This document shows, piece by piece, positions 34,890-41,775 of a stretch of 64,000 bases of DNA. A model generated the notes under the pieces. That model saw only the letters and a list, made by a program, of their open reading frames with translations. It had not been told where the DNA came from and did not search any database. Both the position numbers and the translations under genes were made by a program. Source of the DNA: Microbacterium thalassium (GTDB taxonomy: Bacteria; Actinomycetota; Actinomycetes; Actinomycetales; Microbacteriaceae); the NCBI RefSeq assembly GCF_014208045.1, contig NZ_JACHML010000001.1, positions 3,348,001 to 3,412,000 on the forward strand, given 5' to 3'. Numbering within the stretch: position 1 is the first letter of the stretch; the number at the start of each line of letters is the position of its first letter.

Positions 34890-35012
34890 TTCCACCGGAT
34901 GGAAAACGTCTGCGGCTTCCGCGTGGCGGAAGCCGCAGAACCGCGGGATTCCGCGATCCGCAGGGAATTCGCAGAACTCACCCCTTTCGGGAGGCGGAAG
35001 AAAGAGTATGGT
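34890..35012. promoter_or_regulatory. IclR operator cluster and promoter
   Basis: Boxes of the form TTCCRC-N3-GYGGAA occur at 34890-34904 (TTCCACCGGATGGAA) and 34917-34931 (TTCCGCGTGGCGGAA); a weaker one is at 34985-34999 (TTTCGGGAGGCGGAA). The middle box is the core of a perfect inverted repeat with 14-bp arms (34909-34939). A TATGGT -10 hexamer lies at 35007-35012, so the weak box overlaps the -35 area. The layout fits autoregulation plus control of the divergent small gene. Confidence 0.65.
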
Positions 35013-35064
35013 TTGCCTACGGACATAGGGGTCCGGTACCCATCCCCCAGGAGGCTGGTCGACG

Positions 35065-35859
35065 ATGACCATCAGCGAGATGCCCACCACCGAGAGAATG
35101 ACCGCCGCGCAGCGCGTTCTGGCCGTGCTGGAGGCGTTCGATCAGGATCACCTGATGCTCACGCTCAGCGAGATCAGCCGCCGTGTCGGCCTGAGCCTGA
35201 GCACGACGCACCGCCTCGTCGGCGAGCTGCGGGACTGGGGAGCGCTCGAGCGCTCCACGGACGGCCGCTACGCGATCGGGATGCGCATCCTCGAGCTCGG
35301 CTCGCTCGAGCCGCAGGGCATGCGCCTGCGCGACGTCGCGCTGCCGTTCCTCGGCGACCTCCAGGCCGCGACCGACGCGAACGTGCACCTGGCCGTCCGC
35401 GACGGCCACGACGTCGTCTACGTCGAGTCGCTGCGCGCCCGCAACGGCGCGCGCGTGCTCAGCCGCCTGGGCGGACGCTGGCCCCTCCACGCCACCGGCA
35501 CGGGCCTGATCCTGCTGGCCTTCGCGCCGAGCGAGTTCCGCGAAGAGGTCCTCGCCAGCCCCCTGCAGCGCTTCACGCCCAGCACCGTGACCGACCCCGA
35601 GGAGCTGCGCCGCATGCTCGCCGAGGTGCGGCGCACCGGCGTGGCGTTCGTGAAGGACTCGATCACCACAGAGGCAAGTGCGGTCGCCGTGCCGGTGCGC
35701 GGCCCCCGCGATCGGCTCATCGCCGCTGTCGGCGTCACGATCAAGGCCCCGGGCGTCTCGCCTCACGCGGTGCTCCCGGCCCTGTCGGCCACGGCCCGCG
35801 CGATCTCGCGGGGTCTGGGCGCGCCGTCGGCCGCGGGGCGTCCGCCGTCGGCCGCCTGA
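35065..35859 (+). CDS. IclR family transcriptional regulator
   Basis: The 264-residue regulator has an N-terminal winged helix (residues 12-75, TLSEISRRVGLSLSTTHRLVGEL) and a C-terminal ligand-binding domain (VHLAVRDGHDVVYVESLRA; LHATGTGLILLAF). IclR proteins sense aromatic or short acids. Its probable operators occur in its own promoter and between the catabolic operons 4 kb away, so it likely controls the whole island. ATG 35065 follows AGGAGG. It is followed at 35976 by mftD on the same strand. Confidence 0.92.
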   Translation: MTISEMPTTERMTAAQRVLAVLEAFDQDHLMLTLSEISRRVGLSLSTTHRLVGELRDWGALERSTDGRYAIGMRILELGSLEPQGMRLRDVALPFLGDLQAATDANVHLAVRDGHDVVYVESLRARNGARVLSRLGGRWPLHATGTGLILLAFAPSEFREEVLASPLQRFTPSTVTDPEELRRMLAEVRRTGVAFVKDSITTEASAVAVPVRGPRDRLIAAVGVTIKAPGVSPHAVLPALSATARAISRGLGAPSAAGRPPSAA

Positions 35860-35893
35860 TCCTGCCGCCGGGCGCCTGATCCTGCCGCCGGGC
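35854..35893. repeat. Perfect 20-bp tandem duplication at the IclR gene end
   Basis: GCCTGATCCTGCCGCCGGGC occurs twice head to tail (35854-35873, 35874-35893). The first copy contains the IclR stop codon. It looks like a recent slippage duplication. Confidence 0.9.
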
Positions 35894-35910
35894 GAAAGAC
35901 CGCATTGCCT

Positions 35911-35927
35911 GTGGCACCGGGTGCCAC
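35911..35927. promoter_or_regulatory. Palindrome upstream of mftD
   Basis: GTGGCACCGGGTGCCAC is a perfect palindrome with 8-bp arms, 49 bp before the mftD start. It does not match the IclR boxes and could be the site of MftR or another regulator of mftD-mftF. Confidence 0.5.
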
Positions 35928-35975
35928 TACCGTCGTCGAAGACGAGGAACTGAGGCGACGAGGAGGTCGATCCCG

Positions 35976-37205
35976 GTGAGCAGCGACTGGTTCGAGACGG
36001 TGGCGGAGGCGCAGCGACGCGCGAAGAAGAGACTGCCCGCGAGCGTGTACGGCGCTCTGCTGGCCGGCTCCGAGCGCGGGGTCACCTACGAGGACAACCT
36101 GGCGGCGTTCGCGCAGCTCGGGTGGGCCCCGCACGTGGCCGGGATGTCGGGCACCCGCGATCTGTCGACGAGCGTCATGGGGGTCGACGTGTCGCTCCCG
36201 GTGATCATCTCCCCCACCGGCGTGCAGGCCGTCCACCCCGAGGGCGAGGTCGCGGTCGCCCGTGCCGCGGCGGCTCGCGGCACGATCATGAGCCTGAGCT
36301 CCTTCGCGAGCAAGCCGATCGAAGAGGTCACCGCCACCGGAGCCCCGACGTTCTACCAGGTGTACTGGATGGGATCGCGCGAGACGATGCTCCAGCGCCT
36401 GGAGCGGGCGCGCGCCGCCGGTGCGAAGGGCATCATCGCGACGCTGGACTGGACGTTCTCGAACGGCCGCGACTGGGGCAGCCCCTGGATCCCGGAGAAG
36501 CTCACGCTCGGCGCCGCGATGCGCTTCGCCCCGCAGGCGCTGCGTCGTCCCGGATGGCTGTGGGAGTTCGCCAAGACCGGACGCGTGCCCGACCTCTCGA
36601 CGCCGAACCTCGCCGCTCCCGGCGAGCAGGCACCGACGTTCTTCGGCGCCTACGGCGAGTGGATGGGAACGGCCCTTCCGACGTGGGAGGACATCGCGTG
36701 GCTGCGCGAGCAGTGGGGCGGCCCGTTCCTGCTCAAGGGCGTCTCGCGGCTCGACGACGCGCGCCGCGCGGTCGACGCCGGCGTCACGGCCATCTCGGTG
36801 TCCAACCACGGCGGCAACAACCTCGACTCGACGCCGGCGGCCATCCGCATGCTCCCGGCGATCGCCGACGCCGTCGGCGACGAGATCGAGGTGCTGCTCG
36901 ACGGCGGCATCCGGCGCGGCGGCGACGTCGCCAAGGCGCTCGCGCTGGGTGCGCGCGCCGTGCTCATCGGCCGCGCCTACCTGTGGGGCCTCGCCGCGAA
37001 CGGCCAGACCGGCGTCGAGAACGTGCTCGACATCCTCCGCGGCGGCCTCGACTCCGCCGTCCTCGGGCTCGGCCACTCCTCGGTGCACGAGCTGTCGCGC
37101 GACGACCTGTGGATCCCGCAGGACTTCACGCGGGAGTTCGGGGCGCCCGCGCCGGCCGTGCCCGACTCGCTCGAGTCGCTGGAGATGGGCGCCGGGCTGG
37201 CGTGA
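35976..37205 (+). CDS. mftD: Pre-mycofactocin synthase MftD (FMN-dependent alpha-hydroxy-acid dehydrogenase family)
   Basis: MftD oxidatively deaminates the Val-Tyr-derived precursor (AHDP) to give the redox-active pre-mycofactocin. The 409-residue protein is a lactate-dehydrogenase-like TIM barrel: SLPVIISPTGVQAVHPEGEVAVARAA, PTFYQVYW, VSNHGGNNLDSTPAAIRMLPAI and DGGIRRGGDVAKALALGARAVLIGR. In isolation it would read as an L-lactate dehydrogenase; the adjacent mft genes identify it. GTG 35976 has an AGGAGG site 9 nt upstream. It overlaps mftF by GTGA. Confidence 0.93.
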   Translation: MSSDWFETVAEAQRRAKKRLPASVYGALLAGSERGVTYEDNLAAFAQLGWAPHVAGMSGTRDLSTSVMGVDVSLPVIISPTGVQAVHPEGEVAVARAAAARGTIMSLSSFASKPIEEVTATGAPTFYQVYWMGSRETMLQRLERARAAGAKGIIATLDWTFSNGRDWGSPWIPEKLTLGAAMRFAPQALRRPGWLWEFAKTGRVPDLSTPNLAAPGEQAPTFFGAYGEWMGTALPTWEDIAWLREQWGGPFLLKGVSRLDDARRAVDAGVTAISVSNHGGNNLDSTPAAIRMLPAIADAVGDEIEVLLDGGIRRGGDVAKALALGARAVLIGRAYLWGLAANGQTGVENVLDILRGGLDSAVLGLGHSSVHELSRDDLWIPQDFTREFGAPAPAVPDSLESLEMGAGLA

Positions 37206-38695
37206 CCGACGCCTCGACGCCCGCCGCCGCGCTGCCGCTCGGCTTCACGGTGCGGCTGGCCCGCCGCACGCGGGTGCTCGAGGGCGGCCGCGTGCTCGTC
37301 GGCGGCTCGCCCACGCGCGTCGCGCGGCTGTCGGGGCGCGGCGCCGGCGCGTTCCGCGGGCGCGACCTGACGGTGGCGGACGCCACCACGCGACGCCTCG
37401 CGGAGCATCTGCTCGAGACGGGCCTGGGCAACCCCGTCGCGCACACCCTCCCCGAGATCGCGCTGGACCAGGTCACCGCCGTGATCCCCGTCAAGGAGCG
37501 TGCGCAGCCGCTGTCGCGCCTGCTCGCGAGCCTGCCGGGAGGGCTCGCACGGGTCATCGTCGTCGACGATGGATCGGATCGCGCCGCCGAGATCGCCTTC
37601 GTGGTCCGCCGCGCGGGAGCGGAGCTGCTGCGACTCGACGTCAACCAGGGTCCGGCGGCGGCGCGCAACGCGGGTCTCGCGCGCGTGGAGACGCCCTTCG
37701 TCGCGTTCCTCGACTCGGACGTGACGGTCGAACCCGACGCGATCGGACTCCTGCTGCGGCACTTCGCCGACCCCCGCCTGGCTCTGGCGGCGCCGCGCGT
37801 GCTTTCGACGCGCGTCGAGAACCCCTCCTGGGTCGCGCGATACGAGGATGCGCGCTCATCCCTCGACCTCGGCGCCGACGCGGCGCTCGTGCGCCCGCGC
37901 AGCCCCGTGACGTGGGTGTCGAGCACGTGCCTCGTGGGGCGCGTATCCGACCTCGGAGCCGGCTTCGACGACGCGATGCGCGTCGGCGAAGACGTCGACC
38001 TCGTGTGGCGCCTGGTCGACGCGGGCCGCCGCGTGCGCTTCGAGCCGTCCGCCGTCGTCCGACACGAGCCGCGTGAGACCGCGCGCGCGTGGCTCGCGCG
38101 CAAATTCTTCTACGGCACCGGAGCGCATCCCCTCGCCACACGTCACCCGAAGGACATCGCCCCCGCCGTGCTCCCGCCGTGGGGAGCCGCCGTCCTCGCC
38201 CTCGTCGCGCTCCAGCGCCGGTGGGCGACGGCTGCGGCGATCGCCGTGACCGCGGGCGCGCTCATCCAGGTGGCGCGGCGACTGCGCAACGTCGAGCATC
38301 CGTGGCGTCTGGCGACCGAGCTGACCGGCACGAGCCTGGTCGCGGCGGGCGGGCAGGGCATGGCCCTGCTCGTGCGTCACTGGTGGCCGGCGGCCGCCGC
38401 GGCGGCGGTCGTGTTCCCGCGCGCGCGGCGCCTCCTGGCGGTCGCCGCGGTGGTCGACGCCGCCGTGGAGTACGTGCGGCTCCGTCCGCGCCTGGACCCC
38501 CTGCGCTTCGCGGTCGCACGGCGGCTGGACGATCTCGCCTACGGCGCGGGCGTGTGGACGAGCGCGTGGCGCGGGCGGAGCCTCGGCGCGCTCCTGCCGG
38601 CGATCATCCGCACGTCGCGCGCGGAGCGCGCACCCCGGCGCGGCGACTCCGCTCGCGGATCAGCCCGCCGCGACGGCGACCAGCCGGCCGCCTGA
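37202..38695 (+). CDS. mftF: Mycofactocin glycosyltransferase MftF
   Basis: MftF adds a beta-1,4-glucan chain to pre-mycofactocin. The 497-residue family 2 glycosyltransferase has VIPVKERAQPLSRLLASLPG, the UDP-sugar Asp motif VIVVDDGSD, FLDSDVTVEPDAI (DxD-like), and the GEDVDLVWRLVDAGRRVRFEP block. C-terminal hydrophobic segments (about 325-420) may anchor it to the membrane. It shares a promoter with mftD and ends 36 bp inside the convergent mftE. Confidence 0.93.
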   Translation: MTDASTPAAALPLGFTVRLARRTRVLEGGRVLVGGSPTRVARLSGRGAGAFRGRDLTVADATTRRLAEHLLETGLGNPVAHTLPEIALDQVTAVIPVKERAQPLSRLLASLPGGLARVIVVDDGSDRAAEIAFVVRRAGAELLRLDVNQGPAAARNAGLARVETPFVAFLDSDVTVEPDAIGLLLRHFADPRLALAAPRVLSTRVENPSWVARYEDARSSLDLGADAALVRPRSPVTWVSSTCLVGRVSDLGAGFDDAMRVGEDVDLVWRLVDAGRRVRFEPSAVVRHEPRETARAWLARKFFYGTGAHPLATRHPKDIAPAVLPPWGAAVLALVALQRRWATAAAIAVTAGALIQVARRLRNVEHPWRLATELTGTSLVAAGGQGMALLVRHWWPAAAAAAVVFPRARRLLAVAAVVDAAVEYVRLRPRLDPLRFAVARRLDDLAYGAGVWTSAWRGRSLGALLPAIIRTSRAERAPRRGDSARGSARRDGDQPAA

Positions 38696-39403
38696 CCCCA
38701 CGCGACCCTCGCGGACGAGCGCCCACGCCCGCTCGCACATGCCGGAGAACAGACGCTCGCCCGCCTCGGCTGTCGCACCGGTCGGGTCGCCGAGGATGCC
38801 GTTCGGCGACACCGCCGCGACACCGCCCGCCCGCATCGCCGGCATCAGCTCCGCCAGCGGCGCCGTCGCCCCCGGCTCGATTCTGTCCACCCGCACGCGA
38901 CGCGGATCCAGGTGCAGCATGATCGCGGTCTCGACGAAGCCCGCATGCGCGTCGCCGGCCGGCACCTCGCCCACCGGCGCACACGGCACCCACGCGGCAT
39001 CCCGCGCCTCGGAGCGCGCCCGCGGCACCGCCGCCGACAGCGCCTCGACGTTGCCGCCGTGACCGTTGACGAACACGATGCGGTCGAGCCACTGCGTCGC
39101 CGACCGGCACAGCTCCAGCAGCACGGCCGACAGCGCCTCGCTGCCGATCGACAGCGTCCCCGGGAAGGACTGGTGCTCACCGCTCGCGCCGATCGCGATC
39201 GGCGGCGTCACGACGGCGTCGCCGCCGTCCTCCCTCATGCGCCCCGCGAGATCGTGCGCGACGGCGACGGCGATCGCGGTGTCGGTGTCCAGCGGCAGGT
39301 GCGGACCGTGCTGTTCGATCGAGCCGACCGGCACGAGCAGCACGGGGCGCCCGGCGGACGGCCAGGTGCGTCCGCCGAGCGCCCCGGGCGCGTCGTGCCC
39401 CAC
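38660..39403 (-). CDS. mftE: Mycofactocin peptidase MftE (creatininase family)
   Basis: MftE cleaves the MftC-modified precursor to release the C-terminal Val-Tyr-derived AHDP. The 247-residue product has the creatininase metal motifs LLVPVGSIEQHGPHLPLDTDT, GASGEHQSFPGTLSIG, VFVNGHGGNVEAL and GDAHAGFVETA. GTG 39403 starts 1 nt after the mftC stop, so it ends the mftA-B-C-E unit. The 3' end overlaps the opposing mftF gene by 36 bp. Confidence 0.93.
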   Translation of the reverse strand: MGHDAPGALGGRTWPSAGRPVLLVPVGSIEQHGPHLPLDTDTAIAVAVAHDLAGRMREDGGDAVVTPPIAIGASGEHQSFPGTLSIGSEALSAVLLELCRSATQWLDRIVFVNGHGGNVEALSAAVPRARSEARDAAWVPCAPVGEVPAGDAHAGFVETAIMLHLDPRRVRVDRIEPGATAPLAELMPAMRAGGVAAVSPNGILGDPTGATAEAGERLFSGMCERAWALVREGRVGSGGRLVAVAAG

Positions 39404-39404
39404 G

Positions 39405-40664
39405 TCAGCCCGCGGGCGGCGTGAACCCCGTGAGCGGGTCTTCCGCGCAGGCGTGCACGGGCTGCTGGGACACCTGCTTCTTGCGGGAGATGGTGACCTT
39501 GACCGGGCCCATGCCGGATCGGACGGGAGGGCTGGTGCGGTGGGAGTGGTCACCCATGGGCTTGGGCGGCGTGAGCTTGTCCTTGTCCTTGAGCATCTGC
39601 TCGCCGTAGCCCTGGACGCACTCGGGGTCGGGTCCGTCCAGCGGCAGTCCCGTGAAGAACTTCGCGGCCATGCATCCGCCCTTGCACGTGTCGTAGAACT
39701 GACACGACGAGCACGCGCCGCCGGACTGCGGCTGCCGCAGCTTCGTGAACAGGTCGGACTCGCGCCACACCGACGCGAACCCGCCGGTGTCGCGGACGTT
39801 CCCGGCGAGGAACTCGTCGTGGATCGCGAACGGGCACGCGTACACGTCCCCGACCGGGTCGATGAGGCACACCACCCGTCCCGCGCCGCACAGGTTCAGC
39901 CCCGGCAGGGCCTGCCCGTACGCGGACAGGTGGAAGAACGAGTCGCCGGTGAGGACCTGGTCGCCGTGCGCGACGAGCCAGTCGTACAGCTCCCGCTGCT
40001 GCTCGGGCAGCGGGTGCAGTTCGTCCCACACGTCCGCGCCGCGGCCCGACGGGCGCAGGCGCGTCAGCCGCAGCTGCGCACCGTACTCGTCCGCGAGCGC
40101 CTTGAAGTCGTCCAGCTGCCCGATGTTGGTGCGGGTGCACACCACCGACAGCTTGAAGTTCTTCATGCCGGCGTCGCGCAGGTTCGCCATCGCACGGATC
40201 GCGGTGTCGTACGAGCGGCCGCCGCGGATCGCGTCGTTGACCTCGGCGGTCGCTCCGTCGAGCGAGATCTGCACGTCCACGTAGTCGTTCGCCGCGAGCT
40301 GCGCGGCCCGCTCCGGCGTGATCTTCACCCCGTTCGTGGAGAACTTCACCCCCACGTGGTGCGCGGTGGCGTAGTCCAGCAGCTCCCAGAAGTCCGACCG
40401 CACCGTCGGCTCGCCGCCGCCGATGTTCACGTAGAACACCTGCATCCGCTCGAGCTCGTCGATGACGGCCTTGCACTCCTCGGTCGACAGCTCCCGCGGG
40501 TCCCGTCGACCCGACGAGGACAGGCAGTGCACGCACGACAGGTTGCACGCGTACGTCAGCTCCCACGTCAGACAGATCGGCGCATCCAGCCCCGACTCGA
40601 AGTGGTCCACGAGCCGCCCCGGCTTCACCGGGGCCTGGTGCTCTGCGATCAGCTCCATGGTCAT
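39405..40664 (-). CDS. mftC: Mycofactocin radical SAM maturase MftC
   Basis: MftC decarboxylates the C-terminal Tyr of MftA and then forms a Val-Tyr carbon-carbon bond. The 419-residue protein has the SAM cluster C40-NLS-C44-VH-C47, the IGGGEP motif (82-87) and a SPASM region with several auxiliary-cluster Cys (CGAGRVVCLIDPVGDVYACPF; GACSSCQFYDTCKGGC). Its ATG overlaps the mftB stop. The long C-terminal tail (GDHSHRTSPPVRSG and beyond) is less conserved. Confidence 0.96.
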   Translation of the reverse strand: MTMELIAEHQAPVKPGRLVDHFESGLDAPICLTWELTYACNLSCVHCLSSSGRRDPRELSTEECKAVIDELERMQVFYVNIGGGEPTVRSDFWELLDYATAHHVGVKFSTNGVKITPERAAQLAANDYVDVQISLDGATAEVNDAIRGGRSYDTAIRAMANLRDAGMKNFKLSVVCTRTNIGQLDDFKALADEYGAQLRLTRLRPSGRGADVWDELHPLPEQQRELYDWLVAHGDQVLTGDSFFHLSAYGQALPGLNLCGAGRVVCLIDPVGDVYACPFAIHDEFLAGNVRDTGGFASVWRESDLFTKLRQPQSGGACSSCQFYDTCKGGCMAAKFFTGLPLDGPDPECVQGYGEQMLKDKDKLTPPKPMGDHSHRTSPPVRSGMGPVKVTISRKKQVSQQPVHACAEDPLTGFTPPAG

Positions 40665-40930
40665 GCTGCACGCTCCTGAAGCATCTTCGAATCCGCCAGC
40701 GTCGACAGCGCCGACACGTACATGTCACGGGATGCCGCAGGCACCCCGGCCTTCTCCATCGCCACCCGCGCGGACGGGGCATCCGCGAGGCCCTCCACGA
40801 CCGCCAGCAGCGTGCGGTCCTTCAGGAACGACAGCTTCCGCGTGCCGAAGTGATACAGCAGCGCGCCGAACGGCTCGGGACGGACCGACACCTGCGGATG
40901 CAGCCGCCACGCGGCATCGGCATCCAGCAC
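40661..40930 (-). CDS. mftB: Mycofactocin precursor-binding chaperone MftB
   Basis: MftB is the RiPP recognition element that presents MftA to MftC. From the GTG at 40930 it is 89 residues, beginning LDADAAWRLHPQVSVRPEPFGALLYHFGTRKLSFL, the conserved MftB signature. That GTG lies 2 nt after the mftA stop; an upstream GTG at 40948, inside mftA, is the alternative. It ends in ATGA overlap with mftC. Confidence 0.92.
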   Translation of the reverse strand: MLDADAAWRLHPQVSVRPEPFGALLYHFGTRKLSFLKDRTLLAVVEGLADAPSARVAMEKAGVPAASRDMYVSALSTLADSKMLQERAA

Positions 40931-40932
40931 GA

Positions 40933-41028
40933 TCAGTACACGCCGCACATGCCGTCGATCGACACCTCTTCGACGAGGGCGTCCTCGGCGACGGCGTCGG
41001 TGTCCACGGTGTTCTCTTCCGGGGTCAT
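40933..41028 (-). CDS. mftA: Mycofactocin precursor peptide MftA
   Basis: This 31-residue ribosomal peptide begins MTPEENTVDTDA, has an acidic leader (DALVEEVS) and ends with the invariant core IDGMCGVY. The terminal Val-Tyr becomes mycofactocin. ATG 41028 has a strong AAAGGAG site 6 nt upstream. It heads the leftward mftA-B-C-E unit, divergent from mftR. It is too short for most gene callers. Confidence 0.97.
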   Translation of the reverse strand: MTPEENTVDTDAVAEDALVEEVSIDGMCGVY

Positions 41029-41056
41029 CTCATGCTCCTTTGCGTGATCGGCATCG

Positions 41057-41100
41057 TTGGCGCTCATCGCGCTTGTCGGGATAATAGTGACACTCAGTGC
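41057..41100. promoter_or_regulatory. mftA/mftR divergent promoter region
   Basis: Rightward, TTGGCG (41057-41062) and GATAAT (41080-41085) are spaced 17 bp, a good promoter for mftR. Leftward, TATTAT (41086-41081) is a possible -10 for mftA. Immediately downstream, AGTGACACTCAGTGCC has imperfect repeats (AGTGACAC, CAGTGCC) that could bind the TetR-family MftR. Confidence 0.5.
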
Positions 41101-41148
41101 CTGAATGGAAGCACTCCTTCGGTGTCATGGAAGACGAGGAGGTTCGGC

Positions 41149-41775
41149 ATGGGCGATGACGCCGCGCCGGGACGCATGCCCGGTCGTGCGCGCGCGACGA
41201 CGCACGGTCATCTCAGCCACGTCGCGCTCGAGCTGTTCGTCTCGCACGGCTTCGACGACACCACCATGGACGACGTCGCCGATGCCGCCGGTGTGTCGCG
41301 GCGGACGCTCTTCCGCTACTACCCCTCGAAGAACGACCTGCCGTGGGGCGACTTCGACGGCATGCTGACCTCGATGCGGGAGCACCTGGCGTCGATGCCG
41401 TCCGACCTGCCGCTGACCGACGCGCTACGGCAGGCCGTCCTCACGTTCAACGAGTTCCCCGCCGAGGAGCGGGATCTCCATCGCGAGCGGATGCGGCTGC
41501 TGCTGACGGTGCCGGCGCTGCTGGCCCACTCGACCCTGCGCTTCACCGCGTGGCGGCAGGTCGTGGCCGACTTCGCCGCCGAGCGCATGGAGCGCCCCGC
41601 CGAGGCGCTGGAGCCGCAGGCGCTGGCATGGGCGTGCCTGGGCGTGTGCATCGCCGCGTACGAGCAATGGCTCGCGGACGACGACGGGGATCTGCTGCGG
41701 CTTCTCGACGCCGCCTTCTCCTGGGTGGGAACCGGCGCGACCGTCGCGGCGACCGGCGGAGAGGATCGAGTGTGA
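41149..41775 (+). CDS. mftR: Mycofactocin system TetR-family regulator MftR
   Basis: The 208-residue TetR protein has the helix-turn-helix DDVADAAGVSRRTLFRYYPSKNDLPWGDFD, which resembles known MftR proteins (long-chain acyl-CoA-responsive repressors in mycobacteria). It is divergent from mftA and overlaps mftG by GTGA. ATG 41149 has a GAGGAGG site. It likely represses mftA-B-C-E and its own operon. Confidence 0.93.
   Translation: MGDDAAPGRMPGRARATTHGHLSHVALELFVSHGFDDTTMDDVADAAGVSRRTLFRYYPSKNDLPWGDFDGMLTSMREHLASMPSDLPLTDALRQAVLTFNEFPAEERDLHRERMRLLLTVPALLAHSTLRFTAWRQVVADFAAERMERPAEALEPQALAWACLGVCIAAYEQWLADDDGDLLRLLDAAFSWVGTGATVAATGGEDRV

Noticed and set aside
35976..37205. Annotation of mftD as an L-lactate dehydrogenase
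   Set aside because: The fold is the same, but immediate coupling to mftF and the neighbouring mftA-B-C-E genes identify it as the mycofactocin enzyme.
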